Positions 30,110-36,367 of a stretch of DNA of 36,367 nucleotides are shown in pieces; positions within the stretch are counted from its first letter, which is position 1, and each line of letters starts with the position of its first letter. The notes below the pieces were generated by a model that did no database searches, was not told where the DNA came from, and saw only the letters and a list, made by a program, of their open reading frames with translations. The stretch lies in assembly GCA_910575265.1 (NCBI GenBank), contig CAJTEA010000023.1, positions 1-36,367 on the forward strand, read 5' to 3'. A program made the position numbers and the translations under genes. The stretch is from Oscillospiraceae bacterium (GTDB lineage: Bacteria > Bacillota > Clostridia > Oscillospirales > Oscillospiraceae).

Positions 30110-31711
30110 ATGCCAACGAAAGAATCCAAGACCCGCACCGTCCGACTGCCCAATGTAGTTGAGGCGCTGCTCCCCATCGCCGTGATGATGGGCCTGATGA
30201 TCTACGGCCTGAACTTCACTAACGAGACATATGTGGACGCCCACATGCCTCTGGCTGTGTCCATCGTTGTGGCCTGCATCGTCGGCTGCATCTGCGGCCA
30301 CAGCTTTTCCGACATGCTGGCCGGTATGATCGACCGGCTGAACGCCACCATGGAGGCCATCCTGATCCTGTGTACGGTTGGTCTGCTGGTCGCCTCCTTC
30401 CTCATGTCGGGCACCATCCCCGCCCTGATCTACTACGGCCTGAATCTGCTTACACCCCAGCTGTTCCTGCCTGTGGGCTGCTTCCTGTGCGCCATTGTCG
30501 GTCTGGCCTGCGGCTCCTCCTGGACCGCCACCGCCACCATGGGCATCGCCATGCTGGGTATCGGCGCCGGCCTGGGCATCCCCGCCCCCATTACCGCCGG
30601 TATGGCTATCTCCGGCGCTTACGTGGGCGACAAGTTCTCCCCCCTGTCCGACACCACCAACCTGGCCGCCGCCGTGTCCGGCACCGGCCTGTTTGACCAC
30701 GTGACCGCCATGGTGTCCACCACCGCCCCCACCTTCGTCATCGCCCTGATCGCCTACGCCATCCTGGGTGTGATCACCAGCAGCGGCAGCTACGATCCCA
30801 CTGTGGCCAAGGACATCCAGACCGTGATCGCCTCCGGATTTAACATCAATCCCTTCCTGCTGGTCCCCATCCTGGTGGTTATCGCGGCCTGTATCATGAA
30901 GCTGCCCGGCCTGGTGGGCGTCGCAATTTCGGTGTTTACCGGCGTTATTTTCGCCGTGATCTTCCAGGGCGTGGGCAGCCTGGCCGACCTGTTCGATATG
31001 CTGCACTACGGCTATGGCTTCGGCGTGGATACCGAGATTCCCGAGCTGGTGGCTGAGGCCGCCGCCGCGCTGAACGTCAGCCCTGACGCCTACACCACTG
31101 TCTGCAGCCTGCTTAACCGGGGCGGCATGGACCACACCATGTGGACCATCAACCTGATCCTCCTGGCGGTGGCCTACGGCGGCGCGCTGGAGCGCTGCGG
31201 CTGCACCGAGGCCCTGTTCGGCAAGCTGAAGAACAAGCTGAACTCCGTTGGCAGCCTGGTGTTCGCCACCATGGCCACCTCCCTGTTCTGCGACGCCACC
31301 ATGTGCGACCAGTTCCTGGGCATCGGCGTTCCCGCCCCCCTGTATGTGGAGAAGTATGACGAGCTGGGCCTGGGCCGCAACATGATGTCCCGTACCCTGG
31401 AGGACTGCGGCACCCTGTGGGCCGCCATGTTCCCCTGGACCGGCTGCGGCGCCTATCAGCAGGGCGTGTTCGGCATGAGCCCCTTCACCTACTTCCCCTT
31501 CGCCTTTGTGAACCTGCTCAACCCCATCTATGCCGCCATCACCGCCTTCCTGGGCCGCAACATCTTCTGGGCTGACGGCTCCTACACCAACCTGCTGGGA
31601 AAGACCAAGGCCGGAAAGCCCGCCGGCGCCCCCGCCGAGGCCCACGAGCGCGCGATAAAGAATCTGGAGGCCCGCCGCGCCGTCGGCAAGGCCCCCAAGA
31701 TCAGCGCCTGA
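30110..31711 (+). CDS. NhaC-family Na+/H+ antiporter-like carrier
   Basis: 533 residues with about 11-12 membrane segments, starting VVEALLPIAVMMGLMIYGL. Features of the NhaC/ion transporter family: GLACGSSWTATATMGIAMLGIG, GAYVGDKFSPLSDTTNLAA, and near the C-terminus LEDCGTLWAAMFPWTGCGAY. Family members exchange Na+ for H+ or a small organic acid such as malate/lactate. Position at the head of an ammonia-lyase operon suggests it may move the amino acid or its product, by inference. The ATG at 30110 has AAAGAGG nearby; an in-frame ATG at 30071 adds 13 residues and cannot be excluded. Confidence 0.88.
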   Translation: MPTKESKTRTVRLPNVVEALLPIAVMMGLMIYGLNFTNETYVDAHMPLAVSIVVACIVGCICGHSFSDMLAGMIDRLNATMEAILILCTVGLLVASFLMSGTIPALIYYGLNLLTPQLFLPVGCFLCAIVGLACGSSWTATATMGIAMLGIGAGLGIPAPITAGMAISGAYVGDKFSPLSDTTNLAAAVSGTGLFDHVTAMVSTTAPTFVIALIAYAILGVITSSGSYDPTVAKDIQTVIASGFNINPFLLVPILVVIAACIMKLPGLVGVAISVFTGVIFAVIFQGVGSLADLFDMLHYGYGFGVDTEIPELVAEAAAALNVSPDAYTTVCSLLNRGGMDHTMWTINLILLAVAYGGALERCGCTEALFGKLKNKLNSVGSLVFATMATSLFCDATMCDQFLGIGVPAPLYVEKYDELGLGRNMMSRTLEDCGTLWAAMFPWTGCGAYQQGVFGMSPFTYFPFAFVNLLNPIYAAITAFLGRNIFWADGSYTNLLGKTKAGKPAGAPAEAHERAIKNLEARRAVGKAPKISA

Positions 31712-31738
31712 TTTTCCCGCGAAGAAAGGATCTGTCCT

Positions 31739-32230
31739 GTGAGCAAGCCATCCCTCCCCTGGGCCGGACTGGCCGGTCCCATCTACACCCCCCGGGAGCT
31801 GAAGCCCCGGAAGCCCTATGTCATCTACACCTGCTGGGCTATGGTAATCCTCCTGCTGGTGGGCGGTGTCTTCACCCGCTTTAAGATCGCCCTGATCTTT
31901 GGCGCGCTGTATGCCCTGACCCTCCTGACCCGGAAGGATATCGCAGTTACAGAGCGGGGTCTGGAGATCTTCTATCAAATGCGGATCACCACCAACTACG
32001 ACTTCTGGCCCTGGGAGGAAATTAACGCCATCGTGGTGGAGGACCGGAACCACCCGGAACTGATCGCCCTCCACTTTGGACATGGCAACGCCAGCAAACG
32101 GTTTTTCTTCACCCGGCCCGACACCGAAAAGATTCTGATTCTGGCCCGTGAGAAACACCCCGGCGTTCCAATCCGCCAGGCAACTGACAACCCACGTTCC
32201 GGCGGGTTTTCCCGCAAAAGCAAACTCTGA
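31739..32230 (+). CDS. Small membrane protein with PH-like (bPH) domain
   Basis: 163 residues. Two adjacent membrane segments (PYVIYTCWAMVILLLVGGVF and KIALIFGALYALTLL) are followed by a beta-rich cytoplasmic domain (about residue 65-140, VTERGLEIFYQMRITTNYDFWPWEEINAI) that looks like the bacterial PH-like family. It starts with GTG 8 bases after AAAGGA and lies 27 bases after the carrier gene. Its role is unknown; it may assist the carrier. Confidence 0.65.
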   Translation: MSKPSLPWAGLAGPIYTPRELKPRKPYVIYTCWAMVILLLVGGVFTRFKIALIFGALYALTLLTRKDIAVTERGLEIFYQMRITTNYDFWPWEEINAIVVEDRNHPELIALHFGHGNASKRFFFTRPDTEKILILAREKHPGVPIRQATDNPRSGGFSRKSKL

Positions 32231-32234
32231 CCAC

Positions 32235-32272
32235 CGCGGCCCCCAGAGGGACCCTCCCCTTTGAGGGCCGCG
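32235..32272 (+). terminator. Hairpin between the PH-like gene and hutH-like gene
   Basis: CGCGGCCC (32235-32242) pairs with GGGCCGCG (32265-32272); inside is CCAGAGGGACCCTCCCC. TCATTTTGTC follows. It may be a partial terminator or a processing hairpin. Its inner part echoes the CCAGAGGG and CCCTCCC segments of the leader at 29955-30060. Confidence 0.45.
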
Positions 32273-32341
32273 CCTCATTTTGTCAACAACCGGCACTCCG
32301 CCGGAAGGAATAAAGAATCGGAAAAAGAAGGAGAGTTTATT

Positions 32342-33907
32342 ATGTTGAACCCGAAAGCAGTCCGCCACATTGTCATGGACGGCCACAGCCTGACCCTGGA
32401 GAGCTTTGTCGCTGTCGCCCGGCACAACGCCACCGTGGAGCTGGCCGATTCCGCCCTGGAGGCCATGAAGAAGTCCCGGGCCCTGGCCGAGAAGATCGCC
32501 AACGAGGGCCGGGTGGCTTACGGCATTACCACCGGCTTCGGCGACTTCCAGAAGGTAGCTGTCCCCGAGGAGATGAGCAACCAGCTTTCCACCAACCTGA
32601 TCCTCAGCCACTGCACCGGCGCGGGCGAGCCCTACGCCGAGGAGGTGGTCCGGGGCATGCTGCTCCTGCGGGCCAACGCCCTGTGCGGCGGCGTGTCCGG
32701 CGTGCGCCCCCTGCTGGTGGAGATGATGATTGAGATGCTCAACAAGGGTGTCCACCCCTGGGTGCCTCAGAAGGGCTCCCTGGGCTCCTCCGGCGACCTG
32801 GCCCCCCTGGCCCACATGACCCTCCCCCTGCTGGGCAAGGGACAGGCCTACTACCAGGGCGAGCTGATGTCCGGCGCTGACGCCATGGCCAAGGCTGGCA
32901 TCGCCACCCTGGACACCCTGGTGTGCAAGGAGGGCCTGGGCATGACCAACGGCACCTGCGCCATGACCAGCGTAGGCTCCTTGGCCCTGTACGACACCAT
33001 CTGCGCCGCCCAGCTGGGCGACGTGATCGGCTCCATGGACTTTGAGGCCCTCACCGGCCTGCGCAACGCCTTTGACCCCCGCATCCATCAGGTGCGTGGC
33101 CAGAAGGGCCAGATGCTGGTGGCTGGGAACATGCGCAAGCTGCTGGCCGACTCCGAGATTCTGGACAACTGCCAGACTGACCGGGTACAGGACGCCTACG
33201 CCCTGCGCTGCATCCCCCAGCTCCACGGCGCGGTCCGGGACGCCCTGGAGTATGTCCAGGACAAGGTGGAGATCGAGCTCAACGCCGTCACCGACAACCC
33301 CCTGATCTTCCTGGAGGACGAGGCGGTCATCTCCGGCGGCAACTTCCATGGCGAGCCCATGGCCATTCCCTTCGACACTTTGGGCATCGCCTGCTCCGAG
33401 ATCGCCAACGCCTCCGAGCGCCGCACCGAGCGGATGGTCAACGCCGCCCTGTCCAACGGCCTGACCCCCTTCCTCACTACCAAGCCCGGCGTCAACTCCG
33501 GCTTTATGATCGTCCAGTACTCCGCCGCCTCCATGGTGTCGGAAAACAAGGTGCTGGCCCACCCCGCAAGCGTGGACTCCATCCCCTCCTCCGCCAACCA
33601 GGAGGACATTGTGTCCATGGGCACCACCGCCGGCCGTAAGGCGGGCATGATCGTCCAGAACACCTTCTCCGTGCTGGCCGACGAGCTGCTTACCGCCTGT
33701 CAGGCCATTGACATCCGCCGCCGCCTGAACACCCACGGCCAGGGCATCGCCCCCGTCCACGAGGCCCTGCTGAAGCACGTCCGGGAGAAGGTGGACTTCT
33801 ACGAGATCGACCGGGAGATCTGGCCCGACATTCTGGAGGTAGAGAAGATGATTCGCAGCGGCGAGCTGCTGGACATTGTCCGCGAGTATATCCCCGACTT
33901 CCAGTAA
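32342..33907 (+). CDS. hutH: Histidine ammonia-lyase-like enzyme (MIO family) with a Ser-Ser-Gly cofactor triad
   Basis: 521 residues, typical of histidine ammonia-lyase (about 510). N-terminal YGITTGFGDF (with the active-site Tyr at about 60), the MIO segment KGSLGSSGDLAPLAHM at about 144-159, NGTC after it, and FHGEPMA and RRTERMVNAALSNGLTPF further on. The MIO cofactor normally forms from Ala-Ser-Gly; here the first residue is Ser (149-151). The DNA (ggc tcc tcc ggc) confirms this. The family deaminates histidine to urocanate, with aminomutases and Phe/Tyr lyases as relatives. The pattern around the substrate site looks histidine-type, but this is not proved. AAGGAG lies before the ATG. 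It is followed after 3 bases by an epimerase-like gene. Confidence 0.88.
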   Translation: MLNPKAVRHIVMDGHSLTLESFVAVARHNATVELADSALEAMKKSRALAEKIANEGRVAYGITTGFGDFQKVAVPEEMSNQLSTNLILSHCTGAGEPYAEEVVRGMLLLRANALCGGVSGVRPLLVEMMIEMLNKGVHPWVPQKGSLGSSGDLAPLAHMTLPLLGKGQAYYQGELMSGADAMAKAGIATLDTLVCKEGLGMTNGTCAMTSVGSLALYDTICAAQLGDVIGSMDFEALTGLRNAFDPRIHQVRGQKGQMLVAGNMRKLLADSEILDNCQTDRVQDAYALRCIPQLHGAVRDALEYVQDKVEIELNAVTDNPLIFLEDEAVISGGNFHGEPMAIPFDTLGIACSEIANASERRTERMVNAALSNGLTPFLTTKPGVNSGFMIVQYSAASMVSENKVLAHPASVDSIPSSANQEDIVSMGTTAGRKAGMIVQNTFSVLADELLTACQAIDIRRRLNTHGQGIAPVHEALLKHVREKVDFYEIDREIWPDILEVEKMIRSGELLDIVREYIPDFQ

Positions 33908-33910
33908 GCC

Positions 33911-34693
33911 ATGAGGCTCAACGTACTGCGGGCCGACCCGGCTGGCAACATCACCTTATTTGTTCTTGATCCGGTTTCCCACGCGGAGCGGGCGGCCATC
34001 GCCGCCCGCCTCATGGCGTTGCCCGGTTCCGACGTGGAGCAGGTGGGCTTTGTCCGCACGCCTCTCCGGGGCGGCGATGGGCGCATGGAAATGGCAGGTG
34101 GTGAGTTCTGCGGCAACGCCGCCCGGGCCTTCGGCATGCTGACCGCTCAGCGCCTGGGCAATGCCGCCCAGGTCCAGGTGGAGGTCAGCGGCTGTGAGCC
34201 TCTGGTCCCTGTAGAGGTGGACTGGACCGCCGGTACGGCCCGGGCACGGATGCCTCTGCCCCGCGCTGTCCGCCGTACGGAAGCGGGCGGCTGTTCCGGC
34301 ACTTTGGTAGACCTGACAGGCATCGCCCACTTTGTGGTGGAGGACATTCCTCCCACCCTGGATTTTTTCCAGCAGGCCGAGCCCCTGTTCCGGAATATCC
34401 CTGAGCTGGGCGCTTACGGCGTCATGTTTCTGGATACCCAAAGAGGGATCATGACCCCTCTGGTAAAGGTGCCGGCCTCCGGGACCCTTGTCTGGGAGGG
34501 CAGCTGCGGCTCCGGTACGCTGGCCGCCGCCGTCGCCCAAAGCCAAACCGCTCCGGACGGCCTTTTTGTTCGGGATTATATTCAGCCTGCCGGAACGGTC
34601 CAGGCCGCCATTCTCCGCCAACAAAGTGAGACGGCATCCGCCTGGATCGGCGGGCCGGTATCCCTGGCCCCTCCGGCGGAGGTCGAGCTTTAG
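33911..34693 (+). CDS. DapF/PhzF-fold two-cysteine amino-acid racemase or epimerase
   Basis: 260 residues. Two symmetric catalytic Cys motifs are present: AGGEFCGNAARAFG (Cys at about 67) and WEGSCGSGTLAAA (Cys at about 199), the pattern of diaminopimelate epimerase and its PLP-independent relatives. The family includes a histidine racemase (CntK) that works in staphylopine synthesis. Gene position, 3 bases after a histidine ammonia-lyase-like gene, suggests that its substrate is the same amino acid, perhaps converting D- to L-histidine. True DapF is less likely because this copy is shorter and outside a lysine context. No strong ribosome binding site, so translation is probably coupled to hutH. 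Confidence 0.8.
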   Translation: MRLNVLRADPAGNITLFVLDPVSHAERAAIAARLMALPGSDVEQVGFVRTPLRGGDGRMEMAGGEFCGNAARAFGMLTAQRLGNAAQVQVEVSGCEPLVPVEVDWTAGTARARMPLPRAVRRTEAGGCSGTLVDLTGIAHFVVEDIPPTLDFFQQAEPLFRNIPELGAYGVMFLDTQRGIMTPLVKVPASGTLVWEGSCGSGTLAAAVAQSQTAPDGLFVRDYIQPAGTVQAAILRQQSETASAWIGGPVSLAPPAEVEL

Positions 34694-34720
34694 CCTTTGA
34701 GAAAGAGGAGGATATTGGCT

Positions 34721-35032
34721 ATGCCTCGCATTCGCAACGACCGTAACGACGCGATCGACCAGCTGTTTTACGGGATTTTATCCCTCCAGGACCTGGATGA
34801 GTGCTACCGCTTTTTCGGCGATTTGTTTACTGTGCAGGAGCTGTCCGCCTTCGCCCAGCGGCTTCAGGTAGCCCACATGCTCTCCGATGGAAAAACCTAC
34901 GAGGCGATCCGCTCGGAAATTTCCACCAGCAGCTCCACCATTACCCGTGTAAACACCGAGCTGCGCTACGGTTCCGGGGGATATCAACTGGTCCTGGACC
35001 GGCTGTATCCAAAAAAAACTGATTCAGAATAA
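34721..35032 (+). CDS. YerC/TrpR-family transcriptional regulator
   Basis: 103 residues. Helix-rich, with LYGILSLQDLDECYRFFGDLFTVQELSAFAQRLQVAHML-like blocks (in part YRFFGDLFTVQELSAFAQR) and the helix-turn-helix KTYEAIRSEISTSSSTITRV. This is the YerC/YecD branch of the TrpR superfamily. Members of this branch have been proposed as regulators of histidine metabolism in Firmicutes, which fits the neighbours. ATG at 34721 follows GAGGAGG at 8 bases; an in-frame TTG at 34697 is less likely. Last gene of the operon. Its operator was not identified. Confidence 0.88.
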   Translation: MPRIRNDRNDAIDQLFYGILSLQDLDECYRFFGDLFTVQELSAFAQRLQVAHMLSDGKTYEAIRSEISTSSSTITRVNTELRYGSGGYQLVLDRLYPKKTDSE

Positions 35033-35043
35033 CATTTGTTTAC

Positions 35044-35087
35044 AAACCGGCGCCCGAGGCATGGAAGCATGCTTCGGGCGCCGGTTT
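35044..35087 (+). terminator. Strong hairpin at the end of the ammonia-lyase operon
   Basis: AAACCGGCGCCCGA (35044-35057) pairs perfectly with 35074-35087 and encloses a GCATG/CATGC hairpin. The U-run is short (TTT plus CATATAG) but position and stability support termination. Confidence 0.75.
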
Positions 35088-35153
35088 CATATAGTTGAAT
35101 CAAGCCACTTATCCTCTCCAGGAGGAAATTTTAAGGAAAAAGGAGTGCCGTAC

Positions 35154-35783
35154 ATGTTTAAAAAGGGAGAGAAGGTCAAGATCTTTCTGATCGAAAAAAA
35201 ATGGTGGACCGCCGCAGTCTGCCTGTGCCTGGCCGCGGCCATGTTTTATACCGTCAATTTCCCCGCCGCCGTAGGGGCCTCCGCCGCCACCCGTCAACTG
35301 CCCATCTACTGTGTCCAGCGGGACCAGAAGCTGGTGGCCATCAGCTTCGACGCCGCCTGGGGCAACGAGGACACCCAACAGCTCATCGACATACTGGGAC
35401 AGTATCAGGTTCCCGCCACCTTCTTCGTGGTGGGCGAGTGGGTAGACAAGTATCCTGAATCGGTCAAAGCTCTTCACGACGCGGGCCATGAGGTGATGAA
35501 CCACTCCAACACTCACGCCCATTACCCACAGCTCTCCGCGGATGAGGTAGTCGCCGACCTGAACGCCTGTAACGATAAGATTGAACAGGTTACCGGCGTC
35601 CGTCCCACACTGGTCCGCCTCCCCTACGGCGACTATGATGACAACTCCATCAACGCCGCGCGCTCCATCGGCATGGAGCCCATCCAGTGGGATGTGGAAA
35701 CGAGCGCGACAGAGGAAATCCCTTGCGGCACAGGCGCTTCAAGATTTTCTATGCTCACTTTTCCGGTAAACAAATTACAATAA
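35154..35783 (+). pseudogene. PdaB-like polysaccharide deacetylase, cut off at the C-terminus by foreign DNA
   Basis: A membrane anchor/signal at about 20-45 (WWTAAVCLCLAAAMFYTV) precedes a NodB-type deacetylase domain: AISFDAAWGNEDT (first motif, metal Asp region), HSNTHAHYP (HSxxxH) and RLPYGDYDD. After GMEPIQWDVE the expected continuation (a DW.D segment and the LF H motif) is replaced by unrelated sequence, from about 35700 to the stop at 35783. About 60 to 80 residues are lost, including the last catalytic motif. PdaB-type enzymes act on peptidoglycan in sporulation. The ATG at 35154 has AAGGAG 8 bases upstream. Confidence 0.85.
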
Positions 35784-35871
35784 TTTGACCGATTTCTCTG
35801 ATTACCAACCCCCTGTTTCCCACAATTTAGTGCTCGCCCATGGGTCAATTTTCTGCACGAGAGTATAAGTC

Positions 35872-35913
35872 CCGAATCGGCTTGAAGCAAGCCGGATCGG
35901 AACTTCATTTTTT
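35872..35913 (+). terminator. Stem-loop with T-run after the truncated deacetylase
   Basis: A 13-bp stem with one mismatch (35872-35884 with 35888-35900) around AAG is followed seven bases later by a T6 run (35908-35913). It probably belongs to the inserted foreign segment. 35784-35871 holds nothing I can support. Confidence 0.5.
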
Positions 35914-35926
35914 CTCCTAGAGGCAG

Positions 35927-36283
35927 CTACACCTCGACCTCAATATGGCGTTTCACCCTACTCAGTAATCCGTTGTCAATTTGAGTTAAAAGTTCTTCTG
36001 CGGAAATACCTGAAAGGCGAATGTAACCAGGGTCGATGGAGCCATCCTCCAATATGGGCAAACTGCCATCCGGATAGCACAGCAATGCGGCCGAATTTAG
36101 GTACAGCAGCCGGGTCGGCAGTGCAAATGGATTCTCGTTCTTCTCAATTCCCCACTGCTGTCTGTTTTCCTCTATCGCTGATTCTATGACCAATGCTACC
36201 TGCCTGGCTCGTTCCATTCCTGCTGTGTCCGCTTCTGAACCAAAGGTATCCGTTACGACTAGGTAGTGTTCACATAAGGGCAT
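35927..36283 (-). CDS. Small protein of unknown function, next to an IS end
   Basis: About 118 residues from ATG 36283 (126 from 36307). No recognised family. Visible: an N-terminal TDTFGSEADTAGMERARQVA segment, a helical part (VIESAIEENRQQWGIEKN) and a C-terminal acidic part (SAEELLTQIDNGLLSRVKRH). The start overlaps the end of the IS5-type transposase (36270), so the original N-terminus may have been removed by the insertion. No clear ribosome binding site was seen. Lower GC than the core genes, suggesting transfer. Confidence 0.45.
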   Translation of the reverse strand: MPLCEHYLVVTDTFGSEADTAGMERARQVALVIESAIEENRQQWGIEKNENPFALPTRLLYLNSAALLCYPDGSLPILEDGSIDPGYIRLSGISAEELLTQIDNGLLSRVKRHIEVEV

Positions 36284-36367
36284 CAACAATAAGTGCAAAA
36301 TAGACAAAAGTCAAAAAGATAACATCAAGCTTGTCATAGCGGGTAAAAATACGGCGAAAACGCTTGA
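36270..36367 (-). mobile_element. IS5-type transposase, C-terminal end (continues outside the window)
   Basis: The minus strand from the window edge reads KRFRRIFTRYDKLDV and then IFLTFVYFALIVDALM before TGA at 36272-36270. RIFTRYDKLD is the well-known C-terminal pattern of IS5-family (IS427/IS1031-like) transposases. The remaining gene lies beyond the window. Its insertion may explain the disruption of the neighbouring deacetylase and small gene. Confidence 0.85.

Noticed and set aside
30089..33778. A very long (about 1,200-codon) open frame on the minus strand, antisense to the ammonia-lyase operon
   Set aside because: It is His/Gly/Gln-rich, has no motif or ribosome binding site, and runs opposite to four well-supported genes. 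It follows from GC-rich codon use on the plus strand.
33911..34693. True diaminopimelate epimerase (dapF) of lysine synthesis
   Set aside because: Not excluded, but no lysine genes are nearby, the protein is somewhat short, and coupling to an ammonia-lyase points to another substrate.
35633..35908. 91-codon minus-strand frame opposite the end of the truncated deacetylase
   Set aside because: It crosses the junction between native and foreign sequence, has no ribosome binding site and no recognisable features.
1..36367. CRISPR array
   Set aside because: No regularly spaced direct repeats of 23-40 bases were seen.

Overview
The window looks like a chromosomal segment of a GC-rich, spore-forming, anaerobic gut Firmicute, most likely of the Oscillospiraceae/Ruminococcaceae type. 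This is inferred from CotF-like coat proteins, a PdaB-like deacetylase, a T-box leader, formate-tetrahydrofolate ligase, ECF-type S components, a TnpV-type mobile-element gene and strong AGGAGG ribosome binding sites. No species marker was available, so the placement is tentative.

Layout. (1) 1-6700 is a decayed mobile region: an IS256 transposase end, a frameshifted and truncated integrase-core transposase fused to the start of a truncated tyrosine integrase, an XRE repressor diverging from an excisionase-like gene, mobC with a possible oriT, an ECF sigma factor with a membrane partner, TnpV and a VanZ-like fragment. (2) 6810-7195 is a tRNA operon (Met, Glu, Val) with a consensus promoter and a strong terminator. 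(3) 7245-13570 holds yigZ and, on the minus strand, a carbohydrate ABC importer (binding protein plus two permeases, no ATPase) with a GH36 alpha-galactosidase. A perfect 26-bp inverted repeat lies just upstream of the importer promoter. (4) 13719-17242 has a degenerate HPr-like gene and the serine locus serC, an ECF S component and serA. (5) 17295-19090 has a second ECF sigma/membrane protein pair and two small coat-like proteins. (6) 19126-22417 is a trpXYZ-type ABC importer behind a T-box leader whose specifier reads UGG (Trp). (7) 22488-27880 is mostly housekeeping: a phosphoribosyltransferase, QueH, a SLOG protein, a Xaa-Pro peptidase, an endonuclease IV-like protein, a YqeG phosphatase and an unknown protein. 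(8) 27940-29613 is fhs.

(9) 29911-35087 is the most interesting part. A consensus-like promoter and a nested GC-rich leader RNA precede an apparent operon of an NhaC-family carrier, a small PH-like membrane protein, a histidine ammonia-lyase-like enzyme with Ser-Ser-Gly in place of the usual Ala-Ser-Gly cofactor triad, a two-cysteine DapF-like racemase/epimerase 3 bases downstream, and a YerC/TrpR-family regulator. No hutU, hutI or ftcD is present. I infer a compact histidine (possibly D-histidine) or related amino-acid uptake, racemisation and deamination module. (10) 35154-36367 is a PdaB-like gene cut off by foreign sequence, an unknown small gene and the end of an IS5-type transposase.

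All functions come from reading the translated sequence and motifs by eye. No database search was run.
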